DNA of 16,175 nucleotides from UMGS172 sp045578845. Lineage in GTDB: Bacteria; Bacillota; Clostridia; Oscillospirales; Acutalibacteraceae. Shown in pieces: positions 7,108-15,151 of the stretch (the first letter of the stretch is position 1; every line of letters starts with the position of its first letter). A program made the position numbers and the translations under genes. Below the pieces are notes generated by a model. It searched no databases and was not told the DNA's origin. It was given only the letters and a program-made list of their open reading frames with translations. The stretch lies in contig JAZNLA010000019.1 in the NCBI GenBank assembly GCA_045578845.1, forward strand, positions 1 to 16,175. The letters are read 5' to 3'.

Positions 7108-8349
7108 TTATATGTTAATTACAGCAAAAATTAAAATATTCCAAAATCCGTAACGTGAAAAAGTATTAAGACTCATAGCGGCAATTAAAGATAAAATTAT
7201 ACACGCTTTTGTTAAATAGTTGTCATTTATCTTTGATTTATTCCAACAAAAATGTACTAATTTTCCTATTGCAAAAAGACCGAATAAACCGGTAGAAGTT
7301 AATAAAGATACATAATCGTTATGGGTAGCAGGAGGCCATCTGGTGCCGTAAAAAATCGAGTACGAACTGCTTTCCACACCGTAACCTCCGCCTATCAAAA
7401 TCATATACGGATTTTCAATAAGCATTTTAAAATACTGAAGCCATATATCTGATCTTCCTGAATTACCGCTGAGCGAATCCGCATTATTATATCTATTTAT
7501 TATATATTCAGTTAATATAGAATTGTCAGATAAAATGTAAAATGTAAATACAAGTATAAAAACAATCCACATTACTTTTTTAAATGTAAAACCGGGATAT
7601 AATTTGAACAATAAATATATAAATGCAACTAAAGTCGCAATAATACCGCCTCTTGAACCTGTGGAATACATACCAATTTGAATAATTATAATTGATACAA
7701 TATTAAAAACTTTTAACCATGTTTTACTTTCTTTTTTGAAATTATCAAATGCAAATAAAACAGCAACACCAATATTAACAGACAGTAAATTTTGGTCTGA
7801 TGATTTATCGTTCATTCCGACGGAAATGGTTGCTCGTAACTCTTCGCCGCTTAGCATACCGTTAATCAACAATACAGCATATATCAACGACGCTATAATT
7901 AAAGAATATCTTATTAACCGTTTTTCTCTTGCGGTAAATGGATATGTTGAACACATCAAAAACATTATAAGATGTGAATAAATCGTTATAAATGATGATA
8001 TTGTACCGGAACGGTTACTCGACCAAATTGCAGTCAATCCTATCCATACAGCAAAAACAAGTACAATATTCACTATCTTTTTTTCAAAGCAAATATTTTT
8101 GTAGCCTAACATCATAACCCCGATAATTAAAACAACAAGATATTTTGTTACTGTTCCACCGGACGAGGTTAATAATGCCTGATGTATGGGAGTTAGTGCC
8201 ACATACACAGCAAAAAGAAGGGCTACGAGCGATATTCTATTTTCTTTGACAACGTTATTACAATTTTTCAATGTAACATTTCCATTGTTCAAAAACTCGT
8301 CCCCCTCTGAATTCTTCTGCTTTTTTCTTTGATTTATATGATAACTCAT
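7108..8349 (-). CDS. wzy: Wzy-type polysaccharide polymerase (O-antigen ligase/polymerase superfamily)
   Basis: Integral membrane protein, 413 residues in the longest ATG reading, with about 11 or 12 hydrophobic segments (roughly 40-57, 69-86, 92-110, 118-133, 148-163, 186-202, 211-229, 233-250, 257-274, 345-367, 381-398, 402-413). The hallmark is the large extracytoplasmic loop between about 275 and 345, containing SGNSGRSDIW (294-303) and THNDY (342-346) followed by LLTSTGLFG, plus the preceding TGSRGG (230-235); this is the Wzy_C arrangement. It would join undecaprenyl-linked repeat units outside the membrane. In a Gram-positive setting polymerase is more likely than O-antigen ligase. The start is unclear: the ATG at 8349 overlaps the upstream GT4 gene by 92 bases and has no good ribosome site, whereas a TTG at 8292 (394 residues) has GAGGGGG eight bases upstream. 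Confidence 0.88.
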   Translation of the reverse strand: MSYHINQRKKQKNSEGDEFLNNGNVTLKNCNNVVKENRISLVALLFAVYVALTPIHQALLTSSGGTVTKYLVVLIIGVMMLGYKNICFEKKIVNIVLVFAVWIGLTAIWSSNRSGTISSFITIYSHLIMFLMCSTYPFTAREKRLIRYSLIIASLIYAVLLINGMLSGEELRATISVGMNDKSSDQNLLSVNIGVAVLFAFDNFKKESKTWLKVFNIVSIIIIQIGMYSTGSRGGIIATLVAFIYLLFKLYPGFTFKKVMWIVFILVFTFYILSDNSILTEYIINRYNNADSLSGNSGRSDIWLQYFKMLIENPYMILIGGGYGVESSSYSIFYGTRWPPATHNDYVSLLTSTGLFGLFAIGKLVHFCWNKSKINDNYLTKACIILSLIAAMSLNTFSRYGFWNILIFAVINI

Positions 8350-9331
8350 TAATTAAATCATCATTATTAAGTATCAATGACATTTTTTTTGCTAAATCAT
8401 TCACATCGCCGACTTTTACTAAGAAACCGTTTTTTTGGTCTTCAAGCAATTCGCGGGCACAACCGCCGTCACAATCGGTAAGTAAACACGGAAGACCTAA
8501 CGTCATTGCTTCCATAATTGCATTAGACAGTCCCTCATATTCTGATGCATGTACAAATAATTTTGCATCATATATCTTTACGGCAACATCATCAACCTTG
8601 CCTGCAAGACAAACTCTATTTTCAAGGCCTAATTCATTTATGCGTTGTAATAACTCCTGTTTACACGGTCCGTCACCGTATATTATTAAATCATCATGAA
8701 CTTTATCATGAATTTTATTGAAAGCATTTATAATATCAATATGCCGTTTTAAGGGCACCAAACGGCCTACAGCAACAATTCCATTACGAACTTTCGGTTG
8801 TTCAAATTCAAAAAAACGCTCATCTATAGGGTTATAAATAATAGTGCATTTTTTTTGAATACTCTTCGGAAACCATATTTTCTCTTCGTTAGTTTGACAA
8901 ATAATACCATTCGCACGTCGGTAAAGTGTTTTCGCTAAAAAAGCGTAAACCTTACCGGCATATTCATGCTTGCAATCACTTATAATTGTAATAACTTTTT
9001 TACATTTAATACCGATTGTCGAAAAAAGCAAACGAAAATTTGCTTCAGGTGACGTTGATACAACAAAATCGGGTTTTTCCGACTTGATTATTTTTCTAAG
9101 AGTCTTAGTACGTCTGATATTTTTCTTTAAAAATCCATCTTTTATTTCATTTTCTTCAATAGAATATCTTTTTACATTAGCATCAAGAGTATATTCTAAT
9201 GATGCTTTAAAAGAAGTTACAAAAACAGTTTTGTAACCTGTTTTATTAAATTCATTTGCCAAAACCGAAAAAACACGTTCTGCACCACCGCGGTTGAGTG
9301 AATTTATGTAAAAAAGAATCTTTTTTTGCAT
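8258..9331 (-). CDS. GT4 family glycosyltransferase
   Basis: Classic family 4 retaining glycosyltransferase of 357 residues with both GT-B halves intact. Landmarks are NRGGAERV (13-20, acceptor-side glycine loop), VGRLVPLKRH (188-197, with the Arg/Lys pair that binds the donor diphosphate), YGDGP (218-222) and the E-x7-E motif EGLSNAIME (266-274) followed by AMTLGLPCL. No signal peptide or membrane helix is seen; it should act at the cytoplasmic membrane face. The ATG at 9331 is preceded by AAGGAGA about twelve bases away, and an in-frame TGA just upstream rules out a longer protein. It follows the previous GT4 gene by 19 bases and its 3' end overlaps the annotated 5' end of wzy. Sugar specificity is unknown. 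Confidence 0.93.
   Translation of the reverse strand: MQKKILFYINSLNRGGAERVFSVLANEFNKTGYKTVFVTSFKASLEYTLDANVKRYSIEENEIKDGFLKKNIRRTKTLRKIIKSEKPDFVVSTSPEANFRLLFSTIGIKCKKVITIISDCKHEYAGKVYAFLAKTLYRRANGIICQTNEEKIWFPKSIQKKCTIIYNPIDERFFEFEQPKVRNGIVAVGRLVPLKRHIDIINAFNKIHDKVHDDLIIYGDGPCKQELLQRINELGLENRVCLAGKVDDVAVKIYDAKLFVHASEYEGLSNAIMEAMTLGLPCLLTDCDGGCARELLEDQKNGFLVKVGDVNDLAKKMSLILNNDDLINELSYKSKKKAEEFRGGRVFEQWKCYIEKL
8301..8307 (-). promoter_or_regulatory. Candidate ribosome binding site for a TTG start of wzy at 8292
   Basis: GAGGGGG on the minus strand, eight bases before the in-frame TTG at 8292-8290. It lies within the 3' end of the GT4 gene. The competing ATG at 8349 has only A+T-rich sequence upstream. 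No N-terminal residues before the first membrane helix (about residue 40 of the long form) would be essential, so either start gives a complete membrane domain. Confidence 0.45.
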
Positions 9332-9350
9332 TTGAAGTCAAATCTCCTTG

Positions 9351-10484
9351 TTAAATTGCTTCGTTATAACATTTTTTATAAAAATCGGATAACCATTTTG
9401 ATGTTTCAAACACATCATAACCTGCATTTACGATGGTTTCTTGCATATTATGTCTTTCTGATTTTTTTATTTCAACTATCATTTTAAATATTTTATCACA
9501 CCAAATCATCTCATCATCCGATAAAGAAATACTTGTCACAAGTTCACTTAAACAAACTTCATTGGTAACAGATGACGAAACAACACAAGGAAGACCGGAT
9601 GCTTGTGCTTCAACAACAGAAACCGGCAGTCCCTCCCAAAGAGAAGGGAACAAAAACAAATCCATAGCCATCAATACTCTGTTTACATCACTGCGAGAAC
9701 CTGCAAGTTTCACACAGTTATTTAAACCAAGTTCACATATTTTCCCTTCAATCTTGCTACGCAGTTCTCCGTCGCCTACTAATAATAGTTTGCAATTTGA
9801 ATCTTTATCGTGCAATTCTTTGAAAATTTCAAGCAAAAACATATGATTTTTAGGCTCTGAAAAACGTCCAACGTGTCCTATTACGAAATCACTGTTTAAA
9901 TAATTAAACTCACTTCGTACTTCGTGTGCAACTGACTTATCATAAACATATTTAGATGTATCAATGGCATTTCTCATATTTATATATCGATCTGTCGAAC
10001 AAATCTTTTTACCGAACAGCCATTCGCCCGCAACTTGAGAACAACCCATAAAATAATCAGATATATACCTAATAGGACACTGATACAAATTTTTAACAAG
10101 TGCACTTATACCGCAGCCCGAAGATGTACTGTGACTATGCACAATAGTGGTACATCCATATTTTTTGGCAATTTTTAAAATTATTGCCGCAGTGCTTCTT
10201 ATATGACTGTGTATAACTTTGTACTCGGGGTGTTCTTTGAAAAACAAATTCCACCAATTTTTATAGATAAAATGATTTTTACCATTATATTTTGGTGCCT
10301 TAAAAATACGTCCGCCAAGTTCGGTTATTTCCCGGTCATAAGCACCTTCACCCGAATTATGAACTACAAAATCAAACTGAATTTTACTCTTATCAATAAC
10401 TCGGTAAAGGTTCATAACCATGGTTTCCGCACCGCCGCGGTTCATAAGTCCCATAACCTGAAGAACACGAATAGGTTCAGTCAT
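9351..10484 (-). CDS. GT4 family glycosyltransferase (EpsF-like)
   Basis: Family 4 glycosyltransferase, 377 residues from the preferred start. The N-terminus VLQVMGLMNRGGAET (7-21) is the EpsF-type acceptor loop; the domain also has IHSH (91-94) and VHSHST (115-120), common in this subgroup. The donor domain shows GHVGRFSEPKNH (203-214), VGDGE (236-240) and the E-x7-E motif EGLPVSVVE (284-292). The frame is open up to 10574, but that would overlap the epimerase gene by 74 bases; the ATG at 10484 lies 16 bases after the epimerase stop and matches where homologous proteins usually begin, so I choose it. Its ribosome site is weak (GAAAG at 10495-10491). Placed straight after the uronic acid genes, it could use UDP-GalNAcA, but that is only a contextual guess. 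Confidence 0.92.
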   Translation of the reverse strand: MTEPIRVLQVMGLMNRGGAETMVMNLYRVIDKSKIQFDFVVHNSGEGAYDREITELGGRIFKAPKYNGKNHFIYKNWWNLFFKEHPEYKVIHSHIRSTAAIILKIAKKYGCTTIVHSHSTSSGCGISALVKNLYQCPIRYISDYFMGCSQVAGEWLFGKKICSTDRYINMRNAIDTSKYVYDKSVAHEVRSEFNYLNSDFVIGHVGRFSEPKNHMFLLEIFKELHDKDSNCKLLLVGDGELRSKIEGKICELGLNNCVKLAGSRSDVNRVLMAMDLFLFPSLWEGLPVSVVEAQASGLPCVVSSSVTNEVCLSELVTSISLSDDEMIWCDKIFKMIVEIKKSERHNMQETIVNAGYDVFETSKWLSDFYKKCYNEAI

Positions 10485-10500
10485 ACAGCACTTTCTTTCG

Positions 10501-11475
10501 TTATAAGTTTTCTTTATACCACTGGATTGCAGCAGAAATTCCGCGGTCAAAATCCCATTCGGGGTCATAACCAAGTAGCATTTTTGCCTTTGTTATATCC
10601 GCATTACTATGCTTAATATCGCCTTTACGGTCAGGACCGAAATTAGGTTCAATATCAACATTAAGTGCATTAGTGAGTCCGTAATAAATATCTATAAGAT
10701 ATTCACGTCCGCCATAGGCAATATTATATGCTTGTCCGTCTGCTTCTGAGGGTGCCAAGCACGCCTTTAAATTTGCCTCAATTACATTTTCAATATAAGT
10801 GAAATCACGGCTTTGTTTACCGTCACCGTTAATTGTGGGAACTTCGCCGTTTATAAGCATTTTAATAAACTTCGGTATTACCGCAGCATACGCTCCGTCA
10901 GGTGTTTGACGGCGGCCGAATACATTAAAATAACGCATACCGATAGTAGGCAATCCGTAATGCATTGTATATTGTTTTGCCCATTCTTCATCACAACGTT
11001 TGGTAAGTGCATACGGTGATAATAGATTGCCTTCCCTTCCCTCAGTTTTAGGCAAATTAGGCTCATCACCATAAACACTTGAACTTGATGCATAAACAAA
11101 CTTTTTAACACCGTTTTGACGAGCAGCCTCAAGCATATTAAGTGTACCCTGTATATTGTTAAGACTGTAAAACAAAGGCATTTCCAGAGAACGCGGAACA
11201 CTTCCCCACGCGGCTTGATTAAGCACATAATCAACACCCTCGCACGCCTTCATACAGGTATCAAGGTCCTTAATGTCACCTTTAATAAACTCATAATTAG
11301 AATTATTTAAAAACAAATCAACATTTGACTGTTTACCCGTTGATAAATCATCAAGGCAACGCACCTTATAACCCAAATCTAAAATTGCTTCGCATAGATT
11401 ACTGCCGATAAAACCGGCACCGCCTGTTACTAAAAAGAGGGTGTTTTCGGGAAATTTCAAGTGTTTATAACCCAT
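10501..11475 (-). CDS. UDP-N-acetylhexosamine 4-epimerase (WbpP/TviC-like)
   Basis: Short-chain dehydrogenase/epimerase of 324 residues, close in pattern to WbpP and TviC, which interconvert the gluco and galacto forms of UDP-GlcNAc or UDP-GlcNAcA. Visible are the NAD-binding GGAGFIG (18-24), AAWGSVPRS (88-96), the ASSSSVYGD segment (129-137), the catalytic Tyr155 and Lys159 in SPYALTK, RYFNVFGRRQ (181-190) and YIEN (227-230). HSNADI (289-294) keeps the serine that in WbpP-type enzymes leaves room for the N-acetyl group. The frame runs up to a TTG at 11490, but GGAGA (11488-11484) eight bases before the ATG at 11475 favours that ATG. It begins two bases after the dehydrogenase stop. Together the two enzymes would supply UDP-GalNAcA, as in Vi antigen synthesis. 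A plain UDP-Glc/Gal epimerase is less likely. Confidence 0.88.
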   Translation of the reverse strand: MGYKHLKFPENTLFLVTGGAGFIGSNLCEAILDLGYKVRCLDDLSTGKQSNVDLFLNNSNYEFIKGDIKDLDTCMKACEGVDYVLNQAAWGSVPRSLEMPLFYSLNNIQGTLNMLEAARQNGVKKFVYASSSSVYGDEPNLPKTEGREGNLLSPYALTKRCDEEWAKQYTMHYGLPTIGMRYFNVFGRRQTPDGAYAAVIPKFIKMLINGEVPTINGDGKQSRDFTYIENVIEANLKACLAPSEADGQAYNIAYGGREYLIDIYYGLTNALNVDIEPNFGPDRKGDIKHSNADITKAKMLLGYDPEWDFDRGISAAIQWYKENL

Positions 11476-11477
11476 AA

Positions 11478-12800
11478 TTACAATCTCCAATACAAATATC
11501 CGGCTTTTTCATAAGCCTTACGGTCAAGAAGACCCTTAATATCGGCAAGTACCTTTTTAGAGTTATCGCATGATTTAAACATCTTATCAAAATCATATTC
11601 TGTAAGTTCTTTAAATTGTTCGTGGGCAACCGCCAAAATAACAGCATCACAGTCTTTAATATCACTTATATCAGCAAATTCCATACCGTAAAGACGCTTT
11701 GCTTCTTCAATATCGGCTGCTGGGTCGGCAACGGTTGCAGTAATACCGTACTCCATTAATTCGTTATAAATATCAATAATTTTTGTGTTACGTGTATCGG
11801 GACAGTTTTCCTTAAAAGTGAATCCTAAAATAGCAACCTTGGCTGTTTTAATCGGACAGTCGGCTTTTATAAGATTTTTAACAACACTTTCGGCAACATA
11901 TTTTCCCATATCATCGTTAATTCGTCTGCCCGAAAGAATAACCTGACTATGATAACCTAACTGCTCAGCCTTGTATGTAAGATAATAAGGGTCAACACCA
12001 ATACAGTGACCGCCAACAAGACCGGGGTAGAATTTAAGGAAATTCCACTTTGTACCTGCTGCTTCTAAAACAGACTTAGTATCAATTCCCATTTTATTGA
12101 AAATGATTGACAATTCATTCATAAAAGCAATATTTATATCTCTTTGGCTGTTTTCAATAACCTTGGCAGCCTCGGCGACCTTGATTGAAGGTGCTCTGTG
12201 CACACCTGCATCAACAACAATTTCGTAAACACTTGCAACTTCTTCAAGTGTTTCTTCATCCATACCCGAAACAATTTTAGTAATTGTATTGAGGCGATGA
12301 ACTTTATCACCCGGATTGATACGCTCAGGTGAGTAACCGACCTTAAAATCGACACCGCATTTAAGACCCGATTCTTTTTCCATAATCGGAACACAAATAT
12401 CCTCGGTTACACCCGGATAAACCGTTGATTCAAAAACAACTATCGCACCTTTTGTTAAATTTCTTCCGACAATACGGCTTGCACCTTCCACAGGAGTGAG
12501 GTCAGGTGTGTGGTCATCGTTAACGGGAGTCGGCACAGCGACAATGTGAAATTTCGCATCGCGAAGTCGGGTTTCATCGGCAGTAAATTCTACTGTCGTA
12601 TTTTTAATAACATCGTCACCCACTTCGTTAGTTGGGTCAATACCCGACTTATAGGTTTCAATCTTTGCTTTGTTCAGGTCGTAACCTATAACCTTAACAC
12701 CTCGTTTTGCAAATTCGATCGCTATAGGCATTCCAACATATCCAAGTCCTACGAGTGAAATTGATTCTTCTTGTGATTTAATTTTTTCAAAAAGTTTCAT
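11478..12800 (-). CDS. UDP-N-acetylhexosamine 6-dehydrogenase (TviB/WbpO-like)
   Basis: Nucleotide-sugar dehydrogenase of 440 residues that oxidises C6 of a UDP-sugar to the uronic acid with two NAD per turnover. The N-terminal NAD domain has GLGYVGMP (18-25); FESTVYPGVTED (123-134) and GYSPERINPGD (155-165) are the conserved central motifs; the catalytic cysteine is Cys266 in GGHCIGVDPYYL; LGFTFKENCPDTRN marks the C-terminal domain. The wording of these motifs (SPERINPGD, GGHCIGVDPYYLTYKA) is that of the TviB/VipA/WbpO group, which uses UDP-GlcNAc or UDP-GalNAc, rather than of UDP-glucose dehydrogenases. AGGAGAG stands about seven bases before the ATG at 12800, and the gene starts two bases after the PglA-like stop. 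The partner epimerase follows at once, pointing to UDP-GalNAcA as the product. Confidence 0.92.
   Translation of the reverse strand: MKLFEKIKSQEESISLVGLGYVGMPIAIEFAKRGVKVIGYDLNKAKIETYKSGIDPTNEVGDDVIKNTTVEFTADETRLRDAKFHIVAVPTPVNDDHTPDLTPVEGASRIVGRNLTKGAIVVFESTVYPGVTEDICVPIMEKESGLKCGVDFKVGYSPERINPGDKVHRLNTITKIVSGMDEETLEEVASVYEIVVDAGVHRAPSIKVAEAAKVIENSQRDINIAFMNELSIIFNKMGIDTKSVLEAAGTKWNFLKFYPGLVGGHCIGVDPYYLTYKAEQLGYHSQVILSGRRINDDMGKYVAESVVKNLIKADCPIKTAKVAILGFTFKENCPDTRNTKIIDIYNELMEYGITATVADPAADIEEAKRLYGMEFADISDIKDCDAVILAVAHEQFKELTEYDFDKMFKSCDNSKKVLADIKGLLDRKAYEKAGYLYWRL
11484..11488 (-). promoter_or_regulatory. Ribosome binding site deciding the epimerase start at 11475
   Basis: GGAGA eight bases upstream of the ATG at 11475. 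It lies in the last codons of the dehydrogenase gene, consistent with tight coupling of the two genes; the alternative TTG at 11490 overlaps this site. Confidence 0.6.
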
Positions 12801-12802
12801 TT

Positions 12803-13933
12803 TTATCTCTCCTGGTTTAAATGTTTATTTATATATTGAAGATATGTATTAACAACAATTTTTCGGTCAAACTCATTTTCCATTTTTTTACGTGCAGACA
12901 TACCCATTTCTTCTTTTTCAATATAACTTAAATTGATAAACTTTTTAACACATTCGACTAATTCATCAACATTTTTTACTTCAAAGCTAAATCCCGTTTT
13001 GCCTTCGTCAAAGGTCTCAATACATCCCGGTATATTACTTGCAATAACGGGACGTCCGCAAGCACTTGATTCTAACAAAACATTTGACATTCCCTCATGG
13101 TGAGATGGATGAATAATGCAATGATGCGTTTTAATTAACGAATCAACATCATTACTGAATCCTATATGTTGTACTAACCCTTTGATCTCAGCCGACTCAA
13201 CCGCTTTACGGCATTCATCTTCTTCGTAATCGCCTACTATTGTAAAAGTAACATTTGGGTATTGGTTTTTGATTATTTCCGCACAGGATAAAAGTTCATA
13301 AATTCCTTTATCGTGCATTATCCTCATAATAGACAAAAAACGGATTTCTTCGGTTTCAGCCGGATATTCACAGTAAGGGTGCATCAAAACATCGACTCCC
13401 GAACCGGGAATCAAACACCTATTATCACCGACGACTTTATGTTCATGCATAAAATTCATATTGAACATATTTTGAAAAAAAGTACACTGTGCATTCTTAA
13501 TTCCTATACGGTACAAAAAAAGAGAAATTTTTTGCAAAATACCGGGATTTTGAATGCTTGTACCTAAACCTGTAATAGTGGCATAATACGGTGTCTTGGT
13601 TACGGTACACGCAAATCCTCCATATACATTTGGTTTAATTGTATAGGTTAACACACAGTCCGGCTTATTTTTTAAAATAATTTTCAAATAAGAAAAAAAC
13701 AACTTAATATCCTTTATAGGATTTATACCGCGTCTGTCAACATTTATCTCGATAAAATTGCAACCTATATCTTTAATTTTATCGACAAACTCGCCATTCG
13801 GTAACGCTACGGTAACATCTAAATTTAACGAGATAAATTTTTCCAACAGTTCTTTGCGGAATTTATAAAGACCAACATCATTATTGGAAAGAATCAAAAT
13901 TTTATTTGATTTTTCTGCTTGGCACTCCGACAT
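12803..13933 (-). CDS. GT4 glycosyltransferase (PglA-like, second sugar of the repeat)
   Basis: Family 4 glycosyltransferase, 376 residues from the preferred ATG. It belongs to the group often found beside a PglC-type initiating transferase, which adds an N-acetylhexosamine to the first lipid-linked sugar. The N-terminus has LSNNDVGLYKFRKELLEKF (15-33), VDRRGINPIKD (65-75) and VLTYTIKPNVYGG (94-106); the donor half has CLIPGSGVD (173-181), RIMHDKG (204-210) and the E-x7-E motif EGMSNVLLE (280-288). The ATG at 13933 has AAGGAG and AGGAA just upstream (13949-13937) and overlaps pglD by 32 bases; an earlier ATG at 13957 has no ribosome site. The pgl-like neighbours support transfer to diNAc-bacillosamine-PP-undecaprenol, but a different first sugar would change that. 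Confidence 0.88.
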   Translation of the reverse strand: MSECQAEKSNKILILSNNDVGLYKFRKELLEKFISLNLDVTVALPNGEFVDKIKDIGCNFIEINVDRRGINPIKDIKLFFSYLKIILKNKPDCVLTYTIKPNVYGGFACTVTKTPYYATITGLGTSIQNPGILQKISLFLYRIGIKNAQCTFFQNMFNMNFMHEHKVVGDNRCLIPGSGVDVLMHPYCEYPAETEEIRFLSIMRIMHDKGIYELLSCAEIIKNQYPNVTFTIVGDYEEDECRKAVESAEIKGLVQHIGFSNDVDSLIKTHHCIIHPSHHEGMSNVLLESSACGRPVIASNIPGCIETFDEGKTGFSFEVKNVDELVECVKKFINLSYIEKEEMGMSARKKMENEFDRKIVVNTYLQYINKHLNQER

Positions 13934-14510
13934 AAGTTCCTTTCTCCTTAATATCATTTATTACAACCGAACCTATACCTATCGTACAACCACCGCAAAT
14001 TTCAATGTTATTTTTAATTAAAGCACCAAGACCTATATGTGTTGTTTCACCGACAGTCACAGTTCCCCCAAGTGTAGCATTTGGAGAAATATGAACATAA
14101 TCATTTAAATAATTATCATGCTCAACTATTGCACAAGTATTGATAATACAATGTTCGCCTATAAAAGCACAAGCATTTATAACAGCACCTGCCATAACAA
14201 CCGTACCTTTACCGATAACAGTATTTAAGCCTATTTGTGCTGACGGATGAATTAAAGTAACCCAATTAACACTATATTGCTTTGAAATACTCTTACGGAT
14301 TACATTATTTCCCACAGCAATTACAAAATCGGTCTTACCGTCATTTAAGGAGTTCAAAATTTCAGTAGTACCGATAATCGGAAAACCTATGCATTCACCC
14401 TTTTCGTTGTCATCAACGAAAGAGATGTCTTGGTATCCGTTTTTTATCGCTATGTCGGCGATCACCTTGCCGTGACCGCCACATCCGACAATTACAAGTT
14501 TATTATGCAT
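13902..14510 (-). CDS. pglD: Sugar-nucleotide N-acetyltransferase (PglD/NeuD family)
   Basis: Acetyl-CoA-dependent acetyltransferase of 202 residues, the usual PglD size. The N-terminal Rossmann-like domain that binds the UDP-sugar begins LVIVGCGGHGKVIAD (5-19), including the GxGGHG signature. From about residue 88 the protein is a left-handed parallel beta-helix made of imperfect hexapeptide repeats (for example IGLNTVIGKGTVVMAG), with EHDNYLNDYVHISPNA (130-145); His131 sits where PglD has its catalytic base. It ends VGVPSRKIK, the normal family C-terminus. Expected reaction: acetylation of the 4-amino group of a UDP-4-amino-4,6-dideoxy-HexNAc to the diacetamido sugar. It overlaps the PglC-like gene by eight bases at its start and the PglA-like gene at its end. 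Substrate identity is inferred from the adjacent PglE- and PglC-like genes; NeuD-type O-acetylation is the alternative. Confidence 0.88.
   Translation of the reverse strand: MHNKLVIVGCGGHGKVIADIAIKNGYQDISFVDDNEKGECIGFPIIGTTEILNSLNDGKTDFVIAVGNNVIRKSISKQYSVNWVTLIHPSAQIGLNTVIGKGTVVMAGAVINACAFIGEHCIINTCAIVEHDNYLNDYVHISPNATLGGTVTVGETTHIGLGALIKNNIEICGGCTIGIGSVVINDIKEKGTYVGVPSRKIK
13937..13949 (-). promoter_or_regulatory. Ribosome binding region for the PglA-like gene
   Basis: The minus strand reads AAGGAGAAAGGAA, ending three bases before the ATG at 13933; the AAGGAG part is ten bases away. It is located inside the 3' end of the acetyltransferase gene and decides the shorter start over the ATG at 13957. 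Confidence 0.6.
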
Positions 14511-15144
14511 TTAACTTTTCCTCGCTTTTACTGCCCATGAATTCCTCCATAGTAACAGACGTATCTGATGAAATACCATCCCTCTTAAAAAACGCTTTAA
14601 TAACGGTTATGTAAATAATTTTGACATCAAGAAAGAAATTTATATTTTGGACATATTCGACATCTAATCTGAATTTTTCTTCCCAAGAAGCATTGTTTCT
14701 TCCGTTGACCTGTGCCCAACCGGACAATCCGGGTCTTACATCATGCCGATGTCTTTGTTCATCGTTATACAAAGGCAGATACTTAACCAAAAGAGGTCTT
14801 GGCCCGACAACACTCATATCGCCTTTTAGAATATTAAATGCTTCAGGTAACTCATCAAGACTTGTGGAACGAAGTATTTTCCCGAATTTTGTCAACCTTA
14901 AATCATCCGACAGTAATTCACCGTTTTCATCGCGTTTATCGGTCATAGTGCGAAATTTATAAAGTTTGAAAATTTTCTCATTTTTACCCGGTCGCTCTTG
15001 CTTAAAAATTACAGGACTTCCGAGTTTTATACGAACAAGTATTGCTACAATTAAATACAACCATGAAAAAACTATGATTGCCAATAAGGCACAAACTATA
15101 TCTAAAATTCGCTTTATGTATCTCTCGTATATCCCCTTTTTCAT
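14503..15144 (-). CDS. pglC: Initiating phosphoglycosyl transferase (PglC-like)
   Basis: Monotopic polyprenyl-phosphate phosphoglycosyl transferase of 213 residues, the short PglC form lacking the extra N-terminal helices of WcaJ/WbaP. It would start each repeat by moving a phospho-sugar from its UDP donor to undecaprenyl phosphate. A re-entrant hydrophobic segment occupies about 13-38; then come KFRTM (63-67), the catalytic Asp-Glu dyad D97-E98 in SLDELP, LKGDMSVVGPRP (106-117) and RPGLSGWAQVNGRN (137-150), all strongly conserved. AGGTGAG is found just before the ATG at 15144, seven bases after the aminotransferase stop. The neighbouring PglE/PglD-like genes suggest UDP-diNAc-bacillosamine as donor; UDP-GalNAc or another amino sugar cannot be excluded. 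The C-terminal tail after about 190 is family-variable. Confidence 0.92.
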   Translation of the reverse strand: MKKGIYERYIKRILDIVCALLAIIVFSWLYLIVAILVRIKLGSPVIFKQERPGKNEKIFKLYKFRTMTDKRDENGELLSDDLRLTKFGKILRSTSLDELPEAFNILKGDMSVVGPRPLLVKYLPLYNDEQRHRHDVRPGLSGWAQVNGRNNASWEEKFRLDVEYVQNINFFLDVKIIYITVIKAFFKRDGISSDTSVTMEEFMGSKSEEKLNA

Positions 15145-15151
15145 AACTCAC

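Noticed and set aside
7108..8349. O-antigen ligase (WaaL) function
   Set aside because: The superfamily includes WaaL, but there are no LPS core or lipid A genes and the setting appears Gram-positive, so Wzy polymerase is preferred.
9433..9846. Open frame of 137 codons on the plus strand
   Set aside because: It lies wholly opposite a well-supported GT4 gene, has no ribosome site worth noting, and its translation shows no recognisable family pattern; it is an antisense shadow.
10203..10616. Second 137-codon plus-strand open frame, across the GT4/epimerase junction
   Set aside because: Both opposite genes have complete catalytic motifs and the plus-strand translation is low-complexity, without a domain; it is treated as antisense noise.
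11465..11665. Minus-strand open frame overlapping the 3' end of the dehydrogenase in another frame
   Set aside because: The dehydrogenase reading is conserved to its C-terminus; the alternative frame is a shadow.
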